64,000 nucleotides of DNA from Microbacterium natoriense (lineage in GTDB: Bacteria > Actinomycetota > Actinomycetes > Actinomycetales > Microbacteriaceae). The translations under genes were made by a program, and so were the position numbers. The first letter of the stretch is position 1, and each line of letters starts with the position of its first letter. Below, in pieces: positions 9,901 through 18,481 of this stretch. The notes under the pieces were generated by a model, which was not told the DNA's origin, searched no databases, and saw only the letters and a list, made by a program, of their open reading frames with translations. The DNA lies in the NCBI RefSeq assembly GCF_030816295.1, contig NZ_JAUSXV010000001.1, forward strand, positions 2,170,001 through 2,234,000. The letters are read 5' to 3'.

Positions 9901-11261
9901 GCCCGGGGATCGCCTGTGCTCGGCGGAGCCCAGCTCGAGTCAGGCTGCTGAGGGGGAACAGGTGGCGGCTCGAAGGGGGCGGGAGCGGGCGGCTGAGGGG
10001 CGTAGTGCTGGGACGCGTAGGGGGCCGGGGCCTGCGGCGGGTACGGCAGAGGCGCTGCGGGCGGAACCTGCTGGGGCGCGTAAGGCTGCGCGACCGGGAG
10101 CTGGCCCGGCTGAGCGCCGTACCCGTAGCCCTGCGACGCTTCGAAGGCCGACTGCGCCATCACCCAGTCGGGCACCTGCGCTGGCGGGGGAGCGCTGGTC
10201 ACGGCGCGGCTCTCGTCGACGGCGAAGGGATCGCCGATCTGCTCCTCGGGCCAGCCCAGGTCACGGTGCTCGAGATAGGCGACGAGCGTCTGATCAAGCC
10301 CTTCGTAGCGCATCCGCGAATCGAGGTAGACGAGGGTGCCTGCGGTGCTCTGGACCACGAGCGTGATCGTCTGGATCACGAGAAGCAGGATCTGCGGGAT
10401 CAGCAGAACGAGGAAGAACCCGAGGAGAGCCGACGGCTCCGGATCCCCGGTCGGTGTGAGGATGCCGCCGAGCATCCCGCTGAGCAGCGAGACGGGGAAG
10501 CCCACGACCTGCATCGCGGTGCCCATGATGGCGCCGATGATGAAGGTCACCCCGAACGCGACCCAGAAACGTCCGCGCGTGAGCCGCCACGACCGCACGA
10601 AGGCGTCCTTGAACCGGGCGCGCTCGAGCACGAGCGCAGAGGGCACGAGCAGCAGCTTGGTGCCGAGCCAGACGGTCAGAGGGATGCTGGCGACCGCTAC
10701 GAGCACGATCACGATGACCACGCCCGCGATCATCCCGCCCTCATCGGCTCCGCTGGACGCCATGCCCATCACGATCGCGAACACGATCACGATGACCGCG
10801 AAGACCGCGAGAACCGACAGCGAAGAGAACGCGGCGAGCCGCCAGAAGGCGGGGGCCATGCGGCGCCACAGGCCGCCGAGCGAGGACTTCACGCCGATCG
10901 CGGCGAAACCCACCTCGGCGGCGACCAGTCCCTGCATGATCGAGGTGAATGCGACGGACGCGAGACCGACGGCGATGCCCGCGACGATGTTCATCGCCAC
11001 GGTCCCCGCGAGGATCGCCCCGTAATCAGGCGAGGAGATCGGTACCGTCTGCAGACGCGAGAAGGTCGTGAACAGCACGAACCCCATGACCGCTGCGCTG
11101 AGCAGCACGGCCACGAGCTGCAGGACCACACCGAACCCGAACAGCACCTTCGGGTTGTGGCGCAGGGCGGCGAACGACTTGCCCAGCAGCATTCCGAAGG
11201 TCATCGGATGCAGCGGGATGATCCCCCTCTTCGGCGCCGGGGTCCAGGTCTGACCACTCAC
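9897..11261 (-). CDS. GPDPase-membrane-domain-like multi-pass protein
   Basis: First gene of the MoxR operon, about 454 aa. Six or so hydrophobic helices between about residues 35 and 320 resemble the membrane domain found at the N-terminus of some glycerophosphodiester phosphodiesterases; the catalytic domain is absent. 'PLTVWLGTKLLLVPSALVLE' followed by 'FKDAFVRSWRLTRGRFW' is characteristic of this family. The last 100 residues are a Pro/Ala/Gln/Tyr-rich, probably disordered cytoplasmic tail. I chose GTG 11261 because GGAGGGA lies seven bases upstream; an ATG at 11288 would add nine residues without such a site. It diverges from mtrA. Confidence 0.83.
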   Translation of the reverse strand: MSGQTWTPAPKRGIIPLHPMTFGMLLGKSFAALRHNPKVLFGFGVVLQLVAVLLSAAVMGFVLFTTFSRLQTVPISSPDYGAILAGTVAMNIVAGIAVGLASVAFTSIMQGLVAAEVGFAAIGVKSSLGGLWRRMAPAFWRLAAFSSLSVLAVFAVIVIVFAIVMGMASSGADEGGMIAGVVIVIVLVAVASIPLTVWLGTKLLLVPSALVLERARFKDAFVRSWRLTRGRFWVAFGVTFIIGAIMGTAMQVVGFPVSLLSGMLGGILTPTGDPEPSALLGFFLVLLIPQILLLVIQTITLVVQSTAGTLVYLDSRMRYEGLDQTLVAYLEHRDLGWPEEQIGDPFAVDESRAVTSAPPPAQVPDWVMAQSAFEASQGYGYGAQPGQLPVAQPYAPQQVPPAAPLPYPPQAPAPYASQHYAPQPPAPAPFEPPPVPPQQPDSSWAPPSTGDPRA

Positions 11262-11343
11262 AGCACTCCCTCCGTCGTGCGCTCCCATCGTGTCATAACA
11301 CGTCCAAGATGCGCAGACACGGGATGGCTGGTACTCGGTGCCA

Positions 11344-11349
11344 TAAGGT
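11344..11349 (+). promoter_or_regulatory. -10 element TAAGGT of mtrA
   Basis: TAAGGT is followed by seven bases and ATG 11357, consistent with a leaderless transcript. AAGG could alternatively be a weak Shine-Dalgarno. Confidence 0.45.
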
Positions 11350-11356
11350 AACTCTT

Positions 11357-12037
11357 ATGACCTCACGCATTCTTGTGGTCGACGACGACACCGCGCTCGC
11401 TGAGATGATCGGCATCGTGCTGCGCACCGAGGGCTTCGAGCCGGTGTTCTGCGCCGACGGTGCGCGGGCCGTCGAGGAATGGCGCACGCAGCGACCAGAC
11501 CTCGTGCTGCTCGACCTCATGCTGCCCGGTATGGACGGCATCGAGATCTGCACCCGCATCCGGGCCGAGTCCGGTGTGCCGGTGATCATGCTCACCGCGC
11601 GCAGCGACACCGCGGACATCGTCCGCGGTCTCGAAGTCGGCGCCGACGACTACATCGTCAAGCCCTTCAACCCGAAGGAGCTCGTCGCCCGCATCCGCAC
11701 CCGTCTCCGTCCCACCCCGCAGACCGCGAGCGAGCAGCTCCGCGTCGGCGACCTCACCGTCGATGTCGACGCGCACGAGGTCCGTCGCGGCACCGCACCC
11801 ATCGCTCTGACACCGCTGGAGTTCCAGCTGCTGGTCGCCCTGGCCTCGAAGCCTCAGCAGGTGTTCTCGCGCGAGATGCTGCTCGAGCAGGTCTGGGGCT
11901 ATCACTACAAGGCCGACACGCGTCTCGTGAACGTGCACGTGCAGCGACTGCGCGCCAAGGTCGAGCTCGATCCGGACAATCCGAAGATCGTGATGACGGT
12001 GCGTGGCGTCGGCTACCGCGCCGGGAGCGTGGGCTAG
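11357..12037 (+). CDS. mtrA: Two-component response regulator MtrA
   Basis: 226-aa OmpR-type regulator. The receiver domain (1-115) has the acidic pair in 'VVDDD', the phospho-acceptor Asp53 in 'LVLLDLMLPGMDG' and the conserved Lys in 'DDYIVKPFNPKEL'. The winged-helix DNA-binding domain (about 130-224) contains 'REMLLEQVWGYHYKADTRLVNVHVQRLR'-type residues, ending 'VRGVGYRAG'. MtrA with MtrB controls cell-wall hydrolases, division and osmotic response in actinobacteria. It is followed after seven bases by mtrB and then lpqB, the conserved order. ATG 11357 is supported by protein homology and lies seven bases after TAAGGT. Confidence 0.97.
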   Translation: MTSRILVVDDDTALAEMIGIVLRTEGFEPVFCADGARAVEEWRTQRPDLVLLDLMLPGMDGIEICTRIRAESGVPVIMLTARSDTADIVRGLEVGADDYIVKPFNPKELVARIRTRLRPTPQTASEQLRVGDLTVDVDAHEVRRGTAPIALTPLEFQLLVALASKPQQVFSREMLLEQVWGYHYKADTRLVNVHVQRLRAKVELDPDNPKIVMTVRGVGYRAGSVG

Positions 12038-12044
12038 GCGCAGG

Positions 12045-13736
12045 ATGGTCGCGACGACGGCGACGACCACCGCGGCGGTCGCTGCCCTCAGCGACTGGCG
12101 TGGCTGGCCTACCGCGCTCGCCCAGCTGTGGCGGCGTTCGCTGCGATTCCGCACGCTCAGCGTCACACTGCTGCTGACGGCGTTCGCGATCTTCGTGACG
12201 TGCGTGACGATGGCTCTCGTCATTCAGAACGACCTGTTCGAGTCGCGCCGCAACGAAGCGCTCGAAGACGCCCTGCGCGCGGTCGATTCGGCTCAGGCGA
12301 TCCTCGACTCCGCGGAGATCGGCGACGACCCTGCCGCACTGTCCGAGCTGTGGGACAGCATTCAGAGGGACCTCGCGCGAAACTCCACCGCGGTCGGGAT
12401 CACGGGCAGCCGCATCGAGATCGAGCCCGATGCCGACGTGGCGACCGTGCGTCTGAACGGCTTCACGGCCGGTCTCAGCATGAACCTCGTCTCGCCGGCC
12501 CTGAGCAACCGCGTCGTCGAGTCCCCCGACTTCCAGTTCTACCAGTCGGTCGCCCTCGACGTCTCCGGTCAGACCGTCCCGGGCATCATCGTCGGACAGC
12601 AGCTGAACGTGCCCCAGGCCGGCCCCTTCGAGGTGTACTTCTCCTACGACCTCGCCGACGCCGACCAGACGCTGTCCTTCGTGCAGCGCACGCTGTGGAT
12701 CGCCGGAATCGGACTGGTCGCCATCGTCGCGGCGATCTCCTACGTGGTCCTGAGAACGGTCTCGACCCCGATCATCGAAGCGGCCGAGACCAGTGCGCGA
12801 CTCGCCTCGGGTGATCTCGAGGTGCGCATCGAAGTGCACGGCGAAGACGAGCTGGCGACCCTCGGCCGTTCCTTCAACGCGATGGCCGACAGCATCCAAT
12901 CGCAGATCAAAGAGCTGGGCGAGCTGTCGCTCGTGCAGCAGCGCTTCGTGTCCGACGTCTCGCATGAGCTGCGCACGCCGCTCACGACGATCCGGCTGGC
13001 CGCCGACATGCTCAACGATCAGCGCGAAGACTTCGACCCCATCATGGCCCGGACCGCCGAGCTGCTGCACACGCAGGTGCAGCGTTTCGAGACGCTCCTG
13101 TCCGATCTGCTCGAGATCAGCCGCTACGACGCGGGCTCCGTGCAGCTCGAACTCGAGGCGACAAGCCTCGCGCACCTCGCGGAGGACATGATCGATCAGA
13201 TGCGACCGCTTGCGGAAGGGCACGGCACCGAGCTGAGGCTCGTGGCCCCCGGCGGGTACTCGCCTGTCGACATGGACCCTCGGCGGGTCAGGCGCGTGCT
13301 GCGCAATCTCATCGGCAACGCGATCGAGCACGGCGAGGGTCGTCCGGTCGTGGTCACGGTCGACAGCAACCAGAACGCGGTGGCGGTCGGGGTGAGGGAC
13401 ACAGGTCTCGGAATGGAACCGGCGGATGCTGAGCGCGTATTCGACCGATTCTGGCGCGCTGATCCGTCGCGCCAGCGCACGATCGGCGGCACCGGTCTCG
13501 GCCTCTCGATAGCCCTCGGCGATGCGACCCTGCACGGCGGTACGCTCGCGGTGTGGTCGGAGCTCGCCGTGGGGACGAACTTCGTGCTCACCCTGCCTCG
13601 GCACGACGGACGTCTGGACGGGCCGTCTCCGATTCCGCTGGAGCCGCAGGACGAAGAGCGCGATTTCGACGACGCCACGCAGCCGATAGAGCTGGCCGAC
13701 ATCCCGTCGCACCTGTTCGACGAGGGGAGTCTCTGA
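12045..13736 (+). CDS. mtrB: Sensor histidine kinase MtrB
   Basis: 563 aa. Helix one (about residues 36-58) and helix two ('TLWIAGIGLVAIVAAISYVV', about 213-235) flank an extracytoplasmic sensor domain. A HAMP linker follows (about 240-295), then a dimerisation region with phospho-acceptor His307 in 'VSDVSHELRTPLTTIRLA'. The ATPase domain has an N box (NLIGNAIEHGEG), a G1 box (DTGLGMEP) and a G2 box (GGTGLGLSIA). It phosphorylates MtrA. The C-terminal tail ends acidic, 'DIPSHLFDEGSL'. The GCGCAGG upstream of ATG 12045 is a modest ribosome binding site. The TGA stop overlaps the lpqB ATG. Confidence 0.97.
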   Translation: MVATTATTTAAVAALSDWRGWPTALAQLWRRSLRFRTLSVTLLLTAFAIFVTCVTMALVIQNDLFESRRNEALEDALRAVDSAQAILDSAEIGDDPAALSELWDSIQRDLARNSTAVGITGSRIEIEPDADVATVRLNGFTAGLSMNLVSPALSNRVVESPDFQFYQSVALDVSGQTVPGIIVGQQLNVPQAGPFEVYFSYDLADADQTLSFVQRTLWIAGIGLVAIVAAISYVVLRTVSTPIIEAAETSARLASGDLEVRIEVHGEDELATLGRSFNAMADSIQSQIKELGELSLVQQRFVSDVSHELRTPLTTIRLAADMLNDQREDFDPIMARTAELLHTQVQRFETLLSDLLEISRYDAGSVQLELEATSLAHLAEDMIDQMRPLAEGHGTELRLVAPGGYSPVDMDPRRVRRVLRNLIGNAIEHGEGRPVVVTVDSNQNAVAVGVRDTGLGMEPADAERVFDRFWRADPSRQRTIGGTGLGLSIALGDATLHGGTLAVWSELAVGTNFVLTLPRHDGRLDGPSPIPLEPQDEERDFDDATQPIELADIPSHLFDEGSL

Positions 13737-15454
13737 TGCGCGCCGGTGTCTCTCGGGCTGTGGGAGCACTCGTCGCCGTCGTCGTGCTCTTCGCACTGGC
13801 CGCGTGCAGCGGCCTGCCGACCAGCGGCGACGTGAAGTCGGGGCTCGCGCTCGGGGAGTCGCCCGACGAGCCCGACATCCTCTTCCTCGCCTCCGGTCCG
13901 CGTGACGGAGCGGGCCCGCGGGACATCGTCGACGGATTCATCGAAGCGGGGATCACGCCGGCCGACAACTGGCTCGTGGCGCAGAGCTTCCTCACCCCCG
14001 ATTTCCGGACCGAGTGGAGCCCCAGCGCCGGAGTCCTGATCGATGCGAGCGCGGATGCGCGCCTGCTCACTTCGGACGCACCCGCCGACGACGACGGTGA
14101 GAACGGCGACACGGCCCACATTCAGGTCAAGATCGATCAGCTGGCGATCGTCGACCAGACGGGTGCGTACTCCGAGACGGCGGGGATGACGACACTCGAG
14201 TTCGTGGTCGTGAAGACGGCAGGGCAATGGCGCATCTCGAAGGCGCCCGACGGCGTCGTGATCGATCGCTCGCGGTTCCAGCGCGTCTACGACGACTATC
14301 CGCTGCAGTACTTCGATCAGTCATGGAGCCGCCTGGTGCCCGATGTGCGCTGGCTGCCACGGCGCGCCACGGTCGCGACCACGATCACGCAGTCGCTGAT
14401 CGAGGGGGCTCCGAGTCCGTGGCTGCTGCCCGCCGTGCAGACGGCCTTCCCTGCGGATGTGACGCTCGCGCGCGACGCGGTGCCGATCGATCCCGACCAG
14501 GTCGCCGACGTCGCGCTGAGCAGGGCAGCCCAGAGCCTCGATCCGACGACGCTCGCCCGCATGCGCACGCAGCTGCAGGCCACTCTGGAGGCCGCGGGCG
14601 TGCACGTCAGCCAGGTGCGCTTCAGCGTCGACGGACGCAGTCTCGACGCCGGCGTCGTGAAGGTCGTGGACGATCCGGCGGATGCCGGAACCGTGGTGCT
14701 CAAGGACGGCGCATTCGGAGCGGTCGTCGGCACCGAGATCACGCCGATCGACGGCATCAGCGACGAGATCCTCGGCATCTCGCAGCCGATCGCTGCGGTC
14801 GACATCGCCGCCGACGAGACGCGGGCGGCCGTGCAGCTGGCCGACGGGCGCGTGTTCATCGCGGCCGACGGACAGGTAGACCTGCTCGATGACAGGGCGG
14901 GCCTCGTCAAGCCCTCGATCGATCCGTACGGCTACGTCTGGAGCGTCCCCTCGACCACGCCGTCGCAGGTGATGGCATGGCGCGGAAAGGACACGTCGAG
15001 CACGATCGCCGACGCGTGGCCGACCGCCGCGGGCGTGTCCGGCATCCGCGTGTCGGCAGACGGGGCGCGGATCGCTGCCATCGAGACCATCGGAGGGGAG
15101 CGCTGGATCTCGGTGTCGGCGGTCATCCGGGACGAGACAGGCATGCCCACCGCGCTCGGAGAGCCGAAGCCGCTGACCCAGCTCACGGGCAGCGCGTCCG
15201 TTGTGGTGTGGCTGGGACCCGACCGTCTGGGTGTGCTGGTGGAGCAGGACGGACCGAAGATGCTCACCCAGATCGTTGGAGGCACGGGGACGATCGAGAC
15301 GGCGCCCGCCGCGGCCGTCTCCCTGGCCGGGGCGCGCAGCTCGTCTTCGGTGCGGGTGTTCACGGCGACAGGGTCGCTGTTCTCGCGGAGTGGATCGGCA
15401 TGGCGCGAGTCCATGACGGGCGTGTCGCTCCTGGCGACGAGAGCGGGTCACTGA
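13736..15454 (+). CDS. lpqB: Lipoprotein LpqB
   Basis: 572-aa lipoprotein that modulates MtrB in actinobacteria. The signal peptide 'GALVAVVVLFALAACSG' has a lipobox (LAAC) with lipidation at Cys24. A GerMN-type domain occupies about residues 170-330 ('DVTLARDAVPIDPDQVADVAL'). The C-terminal half is beta-propeller-like ('AAVDIAADETRAAVQLADGRVFIAAD'). Start ATG 13736 overlaps the mtrB stop as TGATG, implying translational coupling of sensor and accessory lipoprotein. Length fits the family (about 560-590 aa). A gap of about 106 bases separates it from the comF-like gene. Confidence 0.95.
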   Translation: MRAGVSRAVGALVAVVVLFALAACSGLPTSGDVKSGLALGESPDEPDILFLASGPRDGAGPRDIVDGFIEAGITPADNWLVAQSFLTPDFRTEWSPSAGVLIDASADARLLTSDAPADDDGENGDTAHIQVKIDQLAIVDQTGAYSETAGMTTLEFVVVKTAGQWRISKAPDGVVIDRSRFQRVYDDYPLQYFDQSWSRLVPDVRWLPRRATVATTITQSLIEGAPSPWLLPAVQTAFPADVTLARDAVPIDPDQVADVALSRAAQSLDPTTLARMRTQLQATLEAAGVHVSQVRFSVDGRSLDAGVVKVVDDPADAGTVVLKDGAFGAVVGTEITPIDGISDEILGISQPIAAVDIAADETRAAVQLADGRVFIAADGQVDLLDDRAGLVKPSIDPYGYVWSVPSTTPSQVMAWRGKDTSSTIADAWPTAAGVSGIRVSADGARIAAIETIGGERWISVSAVIRDETGMPTALGEPKPLTQLTGSASVVVWLGPDRLGVLVEQDGPKMLTQIVGGTGTIETAPAAAVSLAGARSSSSVRVFTATGSLFSRSGSAWRESMTGVSLLATRAGH

Positions 15455-15560
15455 GCACTCCTCCTGCACATTCCGCGCGGAGGCGTCGGCTCTGCACAGG
15501 AGCCCTCGATCGCGCGCGGTGGGACGGGCGCCCTGCACGCGTCGAGGGGATGATCGGCGG

Positions 15561-16235
15561 ATGCCGACATCCACGCGCTGGCAGGCTCTCCTCTCCGAGC
15601 TCGGCGCCTTCGTGCTCGCTGCGACATGTGCGGGCTGCGACGAGCCCGGCGCGCTCCTGTGCGACGCCTGCCGCAGCGAGGTGCGACCCGAGGCGATCGA
15701 TCTGCGCACACCTCGTGGCCTGCCCGTGCGCGCCGCCCTGCGATTCGACGGCGTGGTCGCACGCTGCATCCGCCGTCTGAAGGGCGAGGGCGACACCATG
15801 CTCGCCCGGCCGCTCGGGGCGGCGCTCGGCGCCGTGCTGCTGCCGGAGCTGGGCGACGGCATCCATTCCGTGCCCGTTCCGACCTCCTCGGCAGCTTTCC
15901 GGCGGCGCGGATACCGTGTGCCGGATCTGCTGATCTCCCGTGCCGGTGCTGAACCGTGGAGTCTCCTGCGCCACCGGGGCCGTCATGCCGACCAGCGAGG
16001 GCTGACGGTGCGGGAGCGCGCCAGGAACGTGCAGGAGAGCATGTATACGCGGCGAGAGGGGCGGGGAGCGAAAGTGGTGCTGGTCGACGATGTCGTCACG
16101 ACCGGAGCCACGTTCGACGAGGCTGCGCGGGCGCTCACCGCGGCGGGCTTCGACGTCGTCTGCGCGGTGGCGCTCGCCGCGACCGAGCGTCACAGGGAGC
16201 GCACTGCGAATCCACCGACGACACGGAGGAAATGA
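15561..16235 (+). CDS. ComF family phosphoribosyltransferase-like protein
   Basis: 224 aa. An N-terminal zinc-ribbon has Cys23, Cys26, Cys34 and Cys37 ('CAGCDEPGALLCDAC'). A type I phosphoribosyltransferase fold follows, with the PRPP-binding loop 'VVLVDDVVTTGATFDEA' near residues 171-187. ComFC/GntX-like proteins take part in natural DNA uptake in competent bacteria, but in actinobacteria the gene sits in the lpqB-hpf-secA block (Rv3242c in M. tuberculosis) and its role is unclear. GAGGGG lies 12 bases before ATG 15561, so the start is moderately supported. No other competence genes occur nearby. Confidence 0.9.
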   Translation: MPTSTRWQALLSELGAFVLAATCAGCDEPGALLCDACRSEVRPEAIDLRTPRGLPVRAALRFDGVVARCIRRLKGEGDTMLARPLGAALGAVLLPELGDGIHSVPVPTSSAAFRRRGYRVPDLLISRAGAEPWSLLRHRGRHADQRGLTVRERARNVQESMYTRREGRGAKVVLVDDVVTTGATFDEAARALTAAGFDVVCAVALAATERHRERTANPPTTRRK

Positions 16236-16329
16236 GTGGTGACAACCGCGTGCGAGCGGACTACGGTTGGGCAGAACAAGGCGACCACGGTCCGCCCTTG
16301 GCCGGGAGGACCGGGACAAGGAGGCAGCA

Positions 16330-16986
16330 ATGGAAACAAGCATCGTTGGCGTCGGGGTGGGTATCACCGACCGCTTCCGAACCGTTGTCGAAGAGAAGAT
16401 CGCCAGGATCCAGACGTTCGCGTCACGCGCGCTGCGGCTGGATGTGAAGGTCACCCACCGTGTGTATCGGAACGGGCACGTACCTGACGAGACGGTCGAG
16501 CTGACGCTCGTCGGCAAGGGCCCCGTGGTCCGCGCCGAAGCCACCGACGGCGACAAGTTCGTCGCCCTCGATCTCGCCGTCGACAAGATGTCCGAGCAGT
16601 TGCGTCGGGCGAAGGAGAAGCGAGTGGACGGCCGCCAGCATCCGCGCGGCGCGCACTTCGAGAAGGGCAGTGGAGCCCTGGAGGGAATCGACGTGCAGCC
16701 GGCGTCGGTCGAGGTCCTGCACGCCGTCGCGACCGGCAGCATCCCGGTGCAGAACGACGAGGAAGAGGCATACTCGCCGGTCGTGATCCGCACCAAGAGC
16801 TTCGACGCGGAATGGATGACCGTCGAGGAGGCCGTGGACCGCATGGAACTCGTCGGACACGACTTCTTCCTGTTCGTCGACGTGCGAACCGATCATCCGA
16901 GCGTCGTCTACCGCCGCAAGGGCTGGGACTACGGTGTGATCGCGCTGAGCACCCAGGCGCCACCGTCTGAGGCTCTCGCCTCCTGA
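16330..16986 (+). CDS. hpf: Long-form ribosome hibernation promoting factor
   Basis: 218 aa. The N-terminal S30AE/RaiA domain (about 1-110; 'VGITDRFRTVVEEKIARIQTF' and 'LALDLAVDKMSEQLRRAKEK') binds between the ribosomal subunits. The C-terminal domain (about 150-210; 'VIRTKSFDAEWMTVEEAVDRM' and 'FFLFVDVRTDHPSVVYRRKGW') dimerises to join two ribosomes into 100S particles. This is the long HPF found in most Gram-positives. AAGGAGG seven bases before ATG 16330 gives a strong start. A TACGGT about 60 bases upstream could be its -10. Perfect-palindrome terminator follows. Typically induced in stationary phase or stress. Confidence 0.95.
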   Translation: METSIVGVGVGITDRFRTVVEEKIARIQTFASRALRLDVKVTHRVYRNGHVPDETVELTLVGKGPVVRAEATDGDKFVALDLAVDKMSEQLRRAKEKRVDGRQHPRGAHFEKGSGALEGIDVQPASVEVLHAVATGSIPVQNDEEEAYSPVVIRTKSFDAEWMTVEEAVDRMELVGHDFFLFVDVRTDHPSVVYRRKGWDYGVIALSTQAPPSEALAS

Positions 16987-16992
16987 CCGCTC

Positions 16993-17038
16993 GACGGAAA
17001 CGGCTCGGCATCCCGCGGGATGCCGAGCCGTTTCCGTC
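16993..17038. terminator. 46-base perfect palindrome, bidirectional terminator
   Basis: Bases 16993-17038 read identically on both strands (22-base arms around GC). It lies between convergent hpf and the coiled-coil protein gene. No T tract of note, but the symmetry suits termination from both sides. Confidence 0.75.
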
Positions 17039-17084
17039 TACCCTGACTCGCGGCCGTTGCCGAGACGGGGCTGCGCAGGCGGGG

Positions 17085-18407
17085 TCAGTCGAACATGCCG
17101 TCCAGGAGGCTGCCGATCACGAGCCCCCCGAGGATGCCCGAGGCGATGTCGTTGCCGCCGCCGCCGCGCCGACCGCCGCCCCAGCCTCCTCCTCCGCCCC
17201 AGCCGTCATCCTGCGGGCGCGAGGAGTCGATGTCGCGCTGGGCCAGCTGCAGCGCCTCCGAGGCGAGGTGGGCGACACGGCGGGCGGCCGCGAGCGCCTC
17301 CTCGCGCGTCTCCTCCGCGGGGAGCAGGTCTGCGAGGTCGACTCGCAGTCGCTCGGCCTCAGCCAGACGGGTGCGCGCGTCGGCGCCGATCCATCCGCGG
17401 TGGCCCGCGATCAGGCCGCGGGCGACGCCGAGCTGGCGATCCGCGTCGTCTATCGCGTGCTGCACCTGGGGGATGCTGGGCAGCGGATTCTCCGCACGGT
17501 ACCGTGCGGTGGCGATCGCCTCGTCGAGGGCGGTGTTCGCAGCACGCAGCTGGGAGAGCTCGGCGAACGGGTCTCCGGGGGAGCCGGCGGGGGAGAGGGC
17601 CTCAAGCGCCTCCTGAAGCGCTGTCACGGCGGCCGCGACCGCGGGCGTCTGCGGGGCGGTGCGCGCGGCGATCAGGTCTCCGCGCGAATCGGCGACCACC
17701 TCGGCGAGCGTCGACTCGGCGCGCAGCGCCTCGATCTCGAAGTCCTCGACCGCGTCGAGGAGGGCGGATGCGCGACGGGTGGCCTCGGTCGCTGTCTCGA
17801 GAGCGAGATTGGCCTCCTCGTTCTGCTTGGCGGCACGCCGTCGTTCGGACACGTCGGCGCCGTGCGTGGCGAAGGCGATGAGCTGCTCGGCCTCGGCTGC
17901 GGACGCCGCGATCTGGCTCATGGCAGACGGCGCGTAGCGCGCGGACAGCCGGGCGACGGCGTCGCCGGTCTGCGGGATGCGTGCGCTCAACGCCGCGGCA
18001 TCCGCCCGGACCTGCGCGATCACCTCGGGAGCTCGACGGACCTTCGCGACGGATTCGGCGAGAACGGAGGTCTTCTCGTCGAGCAGGTCCTGGGCCCAGT
18101 CGCACAGCTGCGCGATGCGGGCGTTGCGGGTGCGCAGCTCTTCCGGAGTGTCGGGGATCTCGTCGTGGTTGAGCTGGTGCAGCTGGAAGGCCTCGCGCAT
18201 GTGGGTGCGCACGGCCGCCAGCGCCAGACGCAGATCGGCGGTGAGCGATGCGCCGAGTTCGGCCTCGGCGAAGTCGAGTTCATCGGACGTCGACCGGATG
18301 CGCTCGTCGGTCTGAACCAGAGCCTGCTCGGCACGCCGAGCCAGATCGGCGTCGTGAGCTGCCAGCTCTTCCTGCTCGCGCTTACGTCTACCCCAAATTC
18401 CAGCCAT
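17085..18407 (-). CDS. Coiled-coil protein with glycine-rich tail, function unknown
   Basis: 440 aa, soluble at the N-terminus with no signal peptide. Residues 10-375 are almost entirely helical, rich in Ala, Glu, Arg and Leu, and likely coiled coils. Next comes a Trp/Gly/Arg-rich stretch ('DDGWGGGGGWGGGRRGGGG') and a hydrophobic C-terminus 'IASGILGGLVIGSLLDG'. Helical-repeat plus glycine-rich ends of this kind occur at the C-terminus of actinobacterial TPM-domain membrane proteins, but the TPM domain is missing here. ATG 18407 stands six bases after TAGGAT, so the mRNA is probably leaderless. I do not recognise a function; an envelope-associated scaffold is only a guess. Confidence 0.8.
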   Translation of the reverse strand: MAGIWGRRKREQEELAAHDADLARRAEQALVQTDERIRSTSDELDFAEAELGASLTADLRLALAAVRTHMREAFQLHQLNHDEIPDTPEELRTRNARIAQLCDWAQDLLDEKTSVLAESVAKVRRAPEVIAQVRADAAALSARIPQTGDAVARLSARYAPSAMSQIAASAAEAEQLIAFATHGADVSERRRAAKQNEEANLALETATEATRRASALLDAVEDFEIEALRAESTLAEVVADSRGDLIAARTAPQTPAVAAAVTALQEALEALSPAGSPGDPFAELSQLRAANTALDEAIATARYRAENPLPSIPQVQHAIDDADRQLGVARGLIAGHRGWIGADARTRLAEAERLRVDLADLLPAEETREEALAAARRVAHLASEALQLAQRDIDSSRPQDDGWGGGGGWGGGRRGGGGNDIASGILGGLVIGSLLDGMFD

Positions 18408-18413
18408 GAATCG

Positions 18414-18419
18414 ATCCTA
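18414..18419 (-). promoter_or_regulatory. -10 element TAGGAT of the coiled-coil gene
   Basis: On the reverse strand TAGGAT is followed by CGATTC and the ATG at 18407: the six-base leaderless spacing. Confidence 0.55.
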
Positions 18420-18481
18420 GACAGCGGAGCGGATGAGCAGGCTGTGCATCCTTCGGGAGCGGGGCCGGTTCGCTCAGAGCG

